Below are positions 45,201-53,900 of a stretch of 64,000 nucleotides of DNA, one piece after another (within the stretch, counting starts at the first letter, position 1; each line of letters opens with the position of its first letter). The notes beneath the pieces were generated by a model. It did no database searches. It saw only the letters and a program-made list of their open reading frames with translations, and was not told the DNA's origin. The position numbers were made by a program, and so were the translations under genes. The stretch is from a virus: IMG/VR virus record IMGVR_UViG_3300032288_002935, positions 1-64,000 of that record; one strand, written 5' to 3'.

Positions 45201-47980
45201 TTGTTACATTTAGCAGCAATATTTTAGGAAATGATATTAATAATCCTAAGTTAGGATTAAGTCACATGATGCATAATTTTCCAACAGCTGATCAATATGT
45301 AAGATTTAAAATTGAGTTGAGCAAATTAGAAAATGAAGATGCTTATAAACTAAGAAAAGAATATTACTTCTTGGATAATGCAAAAAATAAAGTAACTGAC
45401 TTGTGGTTAAAAAATAAAATTGCATTATACAAATCAAGAAATCAAATAGCTTATTTCTATGGTCCAACCAGTGTAGGAAACATGTTTAAAAGATTTAAAC
45501 AGGAGCATCCTGATTTGGCTAAGAAATATGCCATCATTAGAGATATGAAATTCAGCAATGATAAAAAAACATATAAATCTAATATGTATCTTCCTGATAT
45601 TTCAGATGTTAATTTAAGAAAGCAATATAAAGAAAATCTTGCGGATCTTAAAAATGATATTGCTAGACCTGAAATAGCTGAGTTTTTTGGATTGTTTAAC
45701 AATATTGCAATGATGCAAACTGGAGTTAATAGAAGATCGCAATATGACCTTGGTAAAATCATTGACGCAGACCATCTGCATAATGTAATTGATAATGGAA
45801 TTGGTATTGGTAAAATCATCAATGAATTAAATCAAATAAATGACAATATTGAAGCAGCTAGAATACATAATTTAAATAAAGACAATGCACCAATGATTCC
45901 TGATCTTCAGTTATTAGATCAGTTTAAAGAACTATTCATTGGTATGATGGAATCTAGTTACAAAACAAGAGTAAGAGGATACAACTATGAAGTTCAAAAT
46001 TTGAATTTTGGTAAACATAAAGAGCTTGGTGAAACAATTTCATCATTTAATAATGTGGTTGTTTTAAATTCACTTGTTGGTGCACCTAAAGATAGATTAG
46101 CATTAACAGCTTCATTATTTTTTGATGAAGATGGTGAATACACTCCTGAAGAATTTGCTGAATCAATTAAAGATGAAAAAATTGCAATCTTAAATAAAAA
46201 ACTTGTTGCTCCTGCTGGAGAAGACCAAGCAAAATTAGATAAGTTGCTACTTGATTATTTAGGTATAAACAATTCTGGAAACTTTCCAATCTTAGAGTAT
46301 AAATCTAAAACTGTAAAAGAAGGATTTTTATCTATTGCTGGTTTAGGATTAAAATTAATGCCTGAACATTCTGTAAAAGATGAAGCAATGGCTAATGCTT
46401 CTACAGTTGCTATAGGTCAAGCTACTATTGTAAATCCTAATGCAATGTCTTCAAGTCAAAATTATGTAGATGAATTAACTGCAAAGTATCCAGGAAAACT
46501 TGCTGATTCAAAAACTAAATTTAAATCAACAGATAAAGTTTGGGTTTTTGGTAGTGGTGTATTTGCAAGCAGAATTAAAAATGTTACAGTTGAAGAGTTT
46601 GATATTGCATTAAATAAAACATTTGATACATATCATAAACCTGCTATAAACAAAGCAATTAAAGCTGGTGTTAAAACATTTAATGTAGGTACTGCTTCAG
46701 GTATTGATAAAATGGCTTCAGACTATTTAGAATCTCAAGGTTATATTAAAGTTCCTATGTATGCTCCTATTGGTAAGTATTATGAAATGCGTAAAAGTGA
46801 TTCATCATTTGAAGATTTAAACTATGATAACAATGCTGTTGTTGTAAACAAAGATACTTTAGAGGCAGGTGATTTAATGAGTTTTTTATTTAATGACAAT
46901 AAAGCAAACAACTGGTATACTAATTTAAGTGAAAAACAAAAATTTGAGAAAGGTGTTTCTGTTGTTTATGATAAAATTGTAAATCAGTTGAATAAAAATA
47001 CTATGTATAAAATTCAATTTGGTAATAGACTAGTTGCTCAAAAAGGTCAAATTAAAATTGGTGACTCTCCATTGTCAGCTGCAATTGAGCAAGCTCTTTA
47101 CAAAATGAGAAATGATATAATTAATCATAGACAATCTAAATCTGTAGCAGCACCAGTTGTTAATCAGCCGTTATCATTTGATATGGAGATTGGTTCATTT
47201 GTTAAATACCAAGGTTCAACTTATATCATTACTCAGTTTAATGATAACGGAACAGTTCAGATTTATAATCCAACATTGGAAGGTGCTTCTGCAAAAATTC
47301 CTGTTGCTAAAAGAAATTTAGAAGTTTTGAGCAGCAAAGCTAAAATTGTAAATTACAAAGACACAGATTACATTGTTACACCAAAAGGAACAATTATTTC
47401 ATTGACATCAAATAAAGCTATGAACTGGGCTGAAAATGATGGAAACCGTGTAGCAATTTTAGAAAAAGCTAAAGCAAGATCTAATCAATCATTTGCTAGT
47501 GTTAAAGTAATTGCTACAAGTATTCCGCAAAACAGAATATCTGGAATTGAATCCATGGGTTCTACACAACAAGCTGCAGCAAATGTAAAACAAGTATTAG
47601 GAAGTTCTCCTCATTCTATTGATATGATAGATGCTGATTTTAGAACTAGAACTACAAGAAGTGTAGGTGAAATGCAAAAATATCAAGTTAAAGTTGGGGA
47701 TATAGTAATTCAATCAGGAAAGTCTTCTAATGGTTTGATTAAAAATATTTTTACAAAAATAACTGCTATACATCCTAAAGGAACTCCGGGTTATTTAGGA
47801 ACATGGAATAAAGAAGGTTGGTCACAAGAAGGTATAACTGAAATAGAAAGATATAAAAATGGAGCTGCTGCAATTGAGTTCGAAGTAATTAGATATACTG
47901 GAACTATGCCAATAAAAGAATTCTTATCTTTACCTTTGGAGAAACAAACAGTCATAATCGAACAACAATTAAAATGCTAA
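36248..47980 (+). CDS. Giant virion RNA polymerase protein (3910 aa) with zincin and SLOG-like domains
   Basis: The RNA polymerase core lies at about residues 1650-2300. It includes FIGDAAIHDVRGEGYHKRIA (about 1674-1693), KFQYYGQ from K1826, LPTQKRKMIALG (1946-), RIPSQGPNALES, and the metal-binding loop GSDYDIDKL with D2273, D2275 and D2277. This matches the single-chain virion RNA polymerases of crAss-like phages (phi14:2 gp66 type), which transcribe early genes after ejection. An HExxH zincin motif (HEAFH, 673-677) with a downstream EEYLAEKFREY lies towards the N-terminus. A SLOG-like Rossmann domain (about 3430-3520) has VWVFGSGV and GTASGIDKMA. The C-terminus (3798 on) has FRTRTTRSVG and KVGDIVIQSG. 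It starts one base after the upstream stop. Confidence 0.85.
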   Translation: MNICITPESIKLFSAYFKKEIPNHFTNEISANALLNKLFDKAISDFKNMGLTEERTRELILQHLSVAPQIIKKYIGENPSANNPKLLDSVNLLSGIIYDASQSDNKSDFQNAINSLGQIIGKSTLVIPAAPVGNDFNAVSFELLKTANQEMIYEPGVGYRNNITDPEKQFEFEVQRAIIASGNADNLQLKLVQQSELKNINQINNTNKDTNPDTYVLVPVDSSGKIVRFVDGKVNEDGSTPVFVLRQTMKEFDYLLKEKSDIYISQGMSPAQAFAKARQEIQGHLEFIANLKKDHAAGKTVNFSISLANSLMGLVVEKLDRKTSMRSITNIDEVPIHIKRKGTQTIAVMHVPLSGRQVLPNEKPMYENSMMDVTDEELDILTKLITEPKLKKSGIKRKTGESYMSDMRFEERQNAVYFFHRNAEEFIFYQKKEFDKLTKKTKQSYFIRIKNEVIEATAENAEQIKQALKTYFTTRSSELYAYSTDFTNVTPKESFEKTTDVGQVFYGEDGRVYITTGPKRNLNILNETDVESMINVPTSVVDGVVTLVSKSIRNHIIDNTKTTIITNGNNELRGYSSYLALGYTAEDASEAMIDDSVEPLFRTLAETNLETEPTEKQKEDAMTWFKNHPLFKVLSLNETLRNKIHEKGPSFVAEFVNSSINLYLGSNNTDIYHEAFHAFTQSILTSQERKAMYSEIAKTPGTFKVTVLGKAKTVKFSEANELEIEEYLAEKFREYSMNRGKSKLSVRIKQFFDKVLNMLQGMFGKNMTYNEAIALNKSAGVVNNMFNALYEGNIDISKFNPEATKTALYKSTEINFPDVDFSIEQISVLMESMQSLMSDFINLGINGSSNRKVNTLVVNLLLESSQVKVDSKRHKKIFEEIDKLNKSHGVVNGYGAFAIAKNPKILELALTYVKNRLEQQKKLMKPLSKDDDGFALDTLTKALKAFGDVTEPKLYLDEAENSNLISLYLNNYSNINVQQETLDYFDSLDDVERGIKFTFGLTGTEQSLAEVTDEQTREMLSTIHAHANNGKGAILVNSLGIKKVQPFIQMLAKTSKILRNTTDRVEMYNKLMAAAKTDYEIAQIVNKLGNINNPEITTEEQKAWLNFWQVMNKTDLFLREFIIEKVVDTDRKTKEKTATLEARSGRSKSAESRVGKDWADNFVFVSHNSPYFSETKDGEAYLKFDKDSQKYDLVEDYEEKGFGLISGTEDSPEFITSLDERINKTDVYTGKLFKASANPFEFLNHIGIDLVQDPVVLDILLNGHAGLDIQTGIVDNIMKSLMNRQTAVNENNKKVTELSQLFSDFEYINANGEKVKQEGLNGWFNQLQKLQYMFSDENSSSMGKNAEGENQSEKSYNSSLSMMVTALNDAKHYDEILEGSGLEIFNVKTNPFAAASPWLVNMFNLESPNAAVRGTRNKNFKITVESLSGSKIIYQSEDKGVSTLGLDEKAKFLSDFHLTLEGKQEILRTADKSTSLTAHAPVNKNGRIIKNELEVTKEDINKIFSPEYDANKNSTILYDQFFRHIEAELVRISRMNDITEDLESEGEIVFDAAYLKRGRDFYMFANILTPATKKALLELKISDSQSADINNTRVLNKLISAEFKKVIDKEIKAYFEKRSDGLFNRKNKSLVIAGSALKTFQKNSEEEEDVTRKRMFRTFTINNFIQNANFATLFIGDAAIHDVRGEGYHKRIAGLISTGKIFANDSAFLAHVNNPNFNAFGFAEKHNNAITGRTYNGYINSAVIKEKKSVSAYLQQYSELIDAKDYGAENKMKEADGAGWISFDMYRILNLACGEWSDQQETLYNKMLAGEKISEEDAKITFPVRKFQYYGQVNNKDATYNLQMMAFHKYSLMPLIPSLIKGTPLQDLHESMLKQGVDYVTMESGSKLSSISKVEMKDGKVVSKFDDFYDDERKTNDIEFTVNQIHSKYLKNQIYLAPGYKNHITLPTQKRKMIALGLFNDEQIPTDFKPNLSKDERKIKWESLKTDSKKRAASKNYDWYKRYEVVISKIQAHLKQELIDDLGLSYGADGSLSGSPEKLVAYLEKQMKSNDMLADDIEYITSVSVNAETLDFSLSMYSEKIEAILMTLADKKLRALNVNGEALVQVPGTMFENKKRAEEFAKIEKPTLKDIHEYGSNGLSFYHVTDKNGDPVLTKDTNSWIVKSMEVKISLQGDFKKLLYLKHPDGKKIAVYSKDAEGKNILDYDESLARLNESIKNTEWKTKYSKFLEIAGDRIPSQGPNALESITVAEFLPEWAGPIIILPAEIVAKAGSDYDIDKLFTQFPNIVKIGNKIELQQYRSDVTKSLKELYAEKSFIVDELKDVRSEIDALYEQRTNFFEASDDIATEVKNQIKEQYNLDKDLYKTRSELTGFLKAAENGLWKFKNIPIKQRAKYIAQYEEQMDAVNELIDFQEEQLKKILFEELGVEKASDFFKYSDDLIKSQKQKQTELQNELEEIQRKIYGKSIKGLENELLSLFAEKILMPASIKDLITTNSTDIALPVAQQLEEIIRKRDSETRFNKYDRITDENGDGISPTTLFDYEYNLLKHQENSVGKDSLGIAAVTATYYAMFQTFGAKLNAVSQKEQTDFDEAMVVVSKVADINYQVEQIKEANKDNITPEIQKQISSLLKLLPRADKIETANSTVNRFKNYTFKLNHNKLKSELGEHIALGIINNTKGQSISDLISQMINGYVDVAKDAWVFNMQGNKQNTPTLLFMIMAGVSLESAAYLSSTPLVMEYNQIKKELSGVYANLGLDPEMSPIVETQRINKKAQEKLFENHEQEFKANGLETFNYNSIANKNASEFTESELLGLVKQKAIDMRQIQALAEYIHIEKIASDVSKFQQLTRFDTNKIATISEAQKRKEDILEFISRKTYVPQSWFSAEGIGNTPVGQFNNDEFLVNLFERYFSLRDNPALVKTSLDKVIKDNKPKTVVDVVMRTDFKNDFIWFLYQNSLFKKNTYDGYTFKVLSDPKAEFSINEETKVVTFSSNILGNDINNPKLGLSHMMHNFPTADQYVRFKIELSKLENEDAYKLRKEYYFLDNAKNKVTDLWLKNKIALYKSRNQIAYFYGPTSVGNMFKRFKQEHPDLAKKYAIIRDMKFSNDKKTYKSNMYLPDISDVNLRKQYKENLADLKNDIARPEIAEFFGLFNNIAMMQTGVNRRSQYDLGKIIDADHLHNVIDNGIGIGKIINELNQINDNIEAARIHNLNKDNAPMIPDLQLLDQFKELFIGMMESSYKTRVRGYNYEVQNLNFGKHKELGETISSFNNVVVLNSLVGAPKDRLALTASLFFDEDGEYTPEEFAESIKDEKIAILNKKLVAPAGEDQAKLDKLLLDYLGINNSGNFPILEYKSKTVKEGFLSIAGLGLKLMPEHSVKDEAMANASTVAIGQATIVNPNAMSSSQNYVDELTAKYPGKLADSKTKFKSTDKVWVFGSGVFASRIKNVTVEEFDIALNKTFDTYHKPAINKAIKAGVKTFNVGTASGIDKMASDYLESQGYIKVPMYAPIGKYYEMRKSDSSFEDLNYDNNAVVVNKDTLEAGDLMSFLFNDNKANNWYTNLSEKQKFEKGVSVVYDKIVNQLNKNTMYKIQFGNRLVAQKGQIKIGDSPLSAAIEQALYKMRNDIINHRQSKSVAAPVVNQPLSFDMEIGSFVKYQGSTYIITQFNDNGTVQIYNPTLEGASAKIPVAKRNLEVLSSKAKIVNYKDTDYIVTPKGTIISLTSNKAMNWAENDGNRVAILEKAKARSNQSFASVKVIATSIPQNRISGIESMGSTQQAAANVKQVLGSSPHSIDMIDADFRTRTTRSVGEMQKYQVKVGDIVIQSGKSSNGLIKNIFTKITAIHPKGTPGYLGTWNKEGWSQEGITEIERYKNGAAAIEFEVIRYTGTMPIKEFLSLPLEKQTVIIEQQLKC

Positions 47981-47984
47981 TAAT

Positions 47985-50900
47985 ATGTTTTGCGTAAACA
48001 CTTCACATCCACAATTTAAAGCTCTGTTAGAACAAACAGAGCTTCATCCTGATTTATTAAAAGCAGAAGTTAGTATCTGGATGGACCAAAATAATTCTGA
48101 TTCTTTTCCTACAGTTGAGGAATTACAGTTAGCAAAAATTGCAGAACAAGAAAGAACAATTGATCCGTTAGCAGAATGGTTAGATGAATTTGATTCATTT
48201 GAACCAGTATATGAAAATATACCTGAAGAGGGTTTGATTGACAATTTTTATAGTGATATTGCTGAATGGGAACATCCAACTGATAAAGATCAGACATCCG
48301 TGTTAGATGATTTCACATTATTTAATTTAATGAATAATCCATCTGTTCCAATTTCAAAAGAGAACAAAGCAAAACTTAAACTTCTTTCTAAAGTTGTAGG
48401 TGAAAAAGAAGCTTATAGAGATTACTTTGAACAGAATGAAGTAGTAAGACCAGGCAGTGTTGTATTAGATAAGTTAGATGAAAGATATACAGAACTTCCT
48501 GAAAATGTTTTTGAAGAAACAACTGAGGAAGATGCTTTATTAGAACAAGATTTAATCAAAGATATTGAAAACATTGTTAAAGCTGAGAATTCTAAAATTG
48601 CATTAGATAAAATTCAAAAACTATCTAATCAGTTAGGTATTGAGGCAGAAATAATTTCTTCAGAAGATTTAGAAAAAGATTTTGGTATTACACAAACAGG
48701 TGTAAAAGCATTTTTTAAAAATGGAAAAGTTTATTTGGTTGATGGTCTTTTTGATGAGAATGTAGTATTCCATGAATTTTGTCATCCAATTATTAAATCT
48801 ATAGCAAAAGAAAATCCTGAGTTATTCTTATCATTATATGAAGAGGTTTTAAAAACTCCGGAAGGTCAAGAGTTATTTAAATTAATATCTACAAAGTCAA
48901 CTGATTATGCAGTTAATTCTCCTGAATTTATGGAAGAGATAATTGTAAAATCATTAGATGAAAAAAATAGAATTAAAAAATCTACAATTCAAAACATACT
49001 CTTTCATATAAAACAATTTTTGAGAAAGATGCTTGGTAAGAAAATCAATATATCTAAACTAGATGCTAATACACCTTTGATAGATTTATTGAATATGATT
49101 AATGAGGGAGGAGAATTTATTTTAGATAAAGATTTTCTTAATGCAAGTGATGCAATAATGTTTGATAGAGAATATCAAGATGCTGTAGATATTATTGCAA
49201 AGGACTCAGCTGTAGCAACACAATTGATTATCAATGACTACTACAACATGATTTCAACTCAACTTGGAAACCTTCTTAAAGATGAAAGTATCTACAAAAA
49301 TTTAAAAGAAGATCTTACCACTGAAAATTTTGATGGAGAATTACAAGTTCTTAGAAAAATGTTAGATGCATTAACAACATCTGATAAAACTAAGATGGCA
49401 AATTTACCATTATCAACTGTTGAAAAACAAGATTTTGAATTATTCCAGGATAGATTAAATGCTTTTGTTAACACACTTGTACAAGGAGGGAAAGTAGTAG
49501 AAAAATTTGATAAAAAAATTAATGACCTTATTAATAATGGGGTTGAAACAAATGATGACTTTGATGCATTATTTGCTTTAGAAACTTATGTAAATGATTG
49601 GAATAAATTTATAACTGCTCTTAAACAATCAAAAACAATTATACAATCTAAAACTGGTTCTACACCAGAAGTAATGCTACCTGTTAGTTATTTAGATATT
49701 AATAATCCTATTGGTTTAAAAATTGCAAGTCTTGGTTCTCAAATTAACTTGGTATCTGAAAAAATAAACAATTTAAAAATTAAATCAACTACTGATTTAC
49801 TTTATAAAAACTTAGAAAAAAGATATGAAGGGATAAGCAATACTTATCTTAAAGGCATGCAAGCTGCACAAGATGCAGGTGATTTAGCTCAGTATGATAT
49901 AATGCATGAAGATTACTACGGTTTGACTTTAGAAGAGATGAACGAGATGAATTTTTTAAAAACTCAGCCGTCTTCTGTTGAAAGAGATAACCGCTTAAAT
50001 TTTTTAAATGATAAATATTTAGGAGGAAGAGAAGCTAAAAGAGATGCTATTGAAGCAACTTTAAAAAATCAATTGCAAGATTCCACATGGATGAATGGAA
50101 TGTTTGAATCTTACATGAATAATCAAGATAAAATTGTAGGTAATTTTGCTGATTATGTAAATTCTTTTTTACAGGATGTAGCAGGTAATGTTAATGCAAT
50201 TGAAGCTGATTTCTTGGAAGGCCTTAGACCATTACTTAAAGAAGCTGGATTTAATAATTCAATTTTTGGAGAAGCTAAATTAGGTAAAGCTATTCAACAT
50301 ACTAATGTTACTTATCAAAATGATAAAGATGGAAATGTTGTTGAATTTGAAGAGTATGCTTTCATTAGTAATTTCACTGGACATGAATATGAAAAAGCAA
50401 AACTTGAACAACTTGTAAGAAGAGCTAAAGAAAAATGGCAATCAACTGCAGATGATGCAGATTTTACGGCTTATATGCAAACTGAATTTGATTTAGAAGA
50501 TTTTTTAATTGATTACATGCATCAAGCTAACATTCCTGAATACTATAAACCAGCCATGGTTTTTAGAACTCCTGTTGGAATGGAAGCAAAAAAAATGAGA
50601 GATGATATTTTTGAAGAGATGCGTCTTCAAAGAGCCAACTTTGATAAAGATCCAACAAGTTTAGCACCGGCAGATTCTATAAAAAAATTATGGTTTGAAT
50701 ATCAACAACTTCAAAGTCGCTATGATTTAAATGGAGATCTTAAAACAAATTCTTATGTTGATGCTAATGGTAATACAGTTATTACAAATGATTTAGCAAT
50801 TGCTGAAGTGTTTCAAGAGTATGCTGAAAAAACAAAAGATTTTCATGAGTATGAGGAAATTCCAAATTTGTTTGATGATCAATTAGAAGCTTTTGAAAAT

Positions 50901-53900
50901 TACTTAATCAATGTAGAGAATTTAACAAAAGGTTCAGTTGCTTATGAACAAAAAAGAAATGACTGGATTAAATTTAATACATCTGTAGAAGTAGAGGAGG
51001 CTTATTTTGATAATAGAAAAGCTCTTATAGAAGAAAGGCAAAGAATTTTAGAAAATATGACCAGGGTTAATAATACTATTGCTGATCCTGCTGATTTATA
51101 TGAAAAAATATATGCCATTTTAAGAAAAACAAAAGATGATACTGGTGATTTTGATGGTAATCTTTTAACTAAAAATGAACAATCTACTATTACAGATTTA
51201 CATGATCAGATTTTAGAAATTGAAGAACAGTTGTACACTGTACCTACTATGGGTTTAACCAAAGAAGAATATAGACGTTTTAATGAACTAAGGGATTATT
51301 ATGATTATTATAATAAACACCGCAACATTACAACTGAGCAAGAATATAATAACTTAGAAGCAATGATGCGAGTAGGTTTGTTCAAATTTAAAATTACTCC
51401 TGCACAATTTAACAGATTGCAAGAATTAAATAAAGAATTAAGGTCATCTGTTAGAAGTGAATCTACTGATGCATACATAAATACTTTTTTAGAACTGATT
51501 AAAAAAAATGATGAAGCATTTGAAATATTAAATAAAGCTGTTTATGATTTAGATGGAACAACATTAGAAGATGATGATCCATTATTACATGAACACTTAT
51601 CTAAAATTTTAGAAGATGTAAATCTATTGAATGTAATTTCAAAAAAGAATAAAGATTTTGAAGAATGGTTTGATAGAAATCATTATATGACTACTATACC
51701 ATATAGAGATGAAGATGGGAATGTAGATGGTGAAATAGAAATATATAGAAAATCTGCAGCTTGGCAATTTACTAAGCCTTCAGATCCTAATATGTACAAA
51801 AAGAAACCAATGTATTCTAAAACAACTGGTGGATTAATTGGATTTTTAGAAGTGGATGGAGTGTTTAGAGTTCCAAACATTAATTTTAAAAAGAGAGTTG
51901 TTAAACCTGAATATCAAACTCCTTTGATTGAAAGAGATTACATTGATGCTAGTGGTAATTTAGTATTAGCAACTGTTGATAACAGAGGTAGATTTTTACC
52001 TAGAGAAAATGCAAAGGATACAAAGTTTATTGATGCCAACTATAAACAAATGTTTGCAACAAATAGAAAGTTATTCAACTTAATGCTTTACATTAAAAAT
52101 CAATACCTGGACAATCAAAAAGGATTGGATGCTCCACAAAAAAAATATTTATCTTATCCGAGTTTTAGAAGAGGAAGACTTGAAGGTTTTTCTACAGGTA
52201 AAGCTTTTATGAAAAGAACTATTGAAAATATAACAAGTATTTTTGGTTCAAGAGTTGATGATTTTGAGGAAGGTTTAAGAATGAGTGGTACTGATAATCA
52301 AGATGCATATAACACTTTAACAAGACCAATCTCAGGTAACTATAAGTTAGATAAAGACTTTGTTAGTTTGAATATTATAAAGTCTATGGGATTACAGTTG
52401 TATTCAATAGAACATTTTAAAGCACTTGCTAAAACAAATAGTTTTGCAAACATGCTTAAATCTTCTTTAGAACAATTTGGTTTATCACCAGCGGTTAATA
52501 GCTATAAAAACAAACTTAAAACTTTATTAAGATTTACTGAAAAAGGAGATACTGTTAGATCAAACAGGTTAAAACAAGTAACTTCTATTATAGACAAAAA
52601 TTTTAAAGGTCGCCAGTTAGTTGCTGTAAATAGTAAAGCTGTTAGATTTGCTAACTTATTCATAAGCAGATCATCAGCTCTTGCATCATTTAGTGCATTT
52701 GCTTTAAATATAACATCTTCTACTAAAAACTTTTTTGGAGGTTCAATAATGATGTTAATAAAAGCAGCATCCGATCCTAAGATATTTAATGTTGCAAATC
52801 TTACTGCTGCACAAATCCCTGCATTAAAAGCAATGAAAAAGATTATCAGTTCGTCTTTTTCTAATAAACAAAAACCTGTTGAATTACAACTTGTTTATAT
52901 TATGGATGCTGTTCCTGGTTTATATGAAAGAAGAGTTGGTGGTGCAGGAAGTAGAACACTTTCTAAATCTTTTAAATCGGGTGAGATGCTTACTGCTGAC
53001 AGAAGAACTCTTCAAGATTCAACTGCTCTTTTACAGTTCTTTGCAATTTTATTAAAAAACAAGTTTGAATTAAATGGTAAAAAAACACCATTGCATAAAG
53101 CTGTTGAGTTGGTTAATGGTAGAATTCAAACTAAAGCTGGAACACCTAAAGAATTTAGTATTAGTTATGATGCAGAAGGTAAAATAGTATTAGGCTCAGA
53201 AATTAAACGCATGATGAATATTCATCAAGGTATGTTAATTAAAACTATTGGTCAAGCAAATAACTTTTCAAGACCTGAATTATTCAGATACACATTAGGA
53301 AGATTTGCCATGCACATGATGACATTTATTACAGGTATGTCACCAGATAAATATCAAATGACTTTTAGTAAAAAAGGTTTTAAAAATCTATTAAAAGGAA
53401 GAGTAAATAAAAGAGTAAACATGTATACTCAAAGAGAAGAGATAGGTACTTTTATTGCTGCTTTAGAATCTGTTAAAATTCTTTTACAATCAAGGTCATT
53501 TAAAAGACTACCTTATGTAAATCAAGTTGGTATTTTAGCTACAGTTGTTGGAATGGCTGTAAAAATAGCATTAGATGCTTTTATAAGAAAAGGTATAACA
53601 TTCAATACAGATGATGATGATAAAGGTTTATCATTTAGTTATGATCCAGAAGATAAACATATATTTTCTAAATTGAATACAACAACCGGTGTACCAAAAT
53701 TACCATTTGTTTCTCCTGGATATACTACAGCAGGTAATGTTAGATTTGATGCATCAGATTATTGGAAACTTCAAGGTTTAAGATTAGCACTTGGTGTTCA
53801 ACAAGAGGTTGAAACATTTGATCCATTAAATTTATCAAACACATTGATAGATTTAGCATCTTTAAAATCCCCCTTACAAGAAGGAGGATTATTAAAATTT

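Noticed and set aside
46530-46810. A DprA-type recombination mediator inside the giant protein
   Set aside because: Only the SLOG-like Rossmann motif is shared; the DprA flanking domains are not seen.
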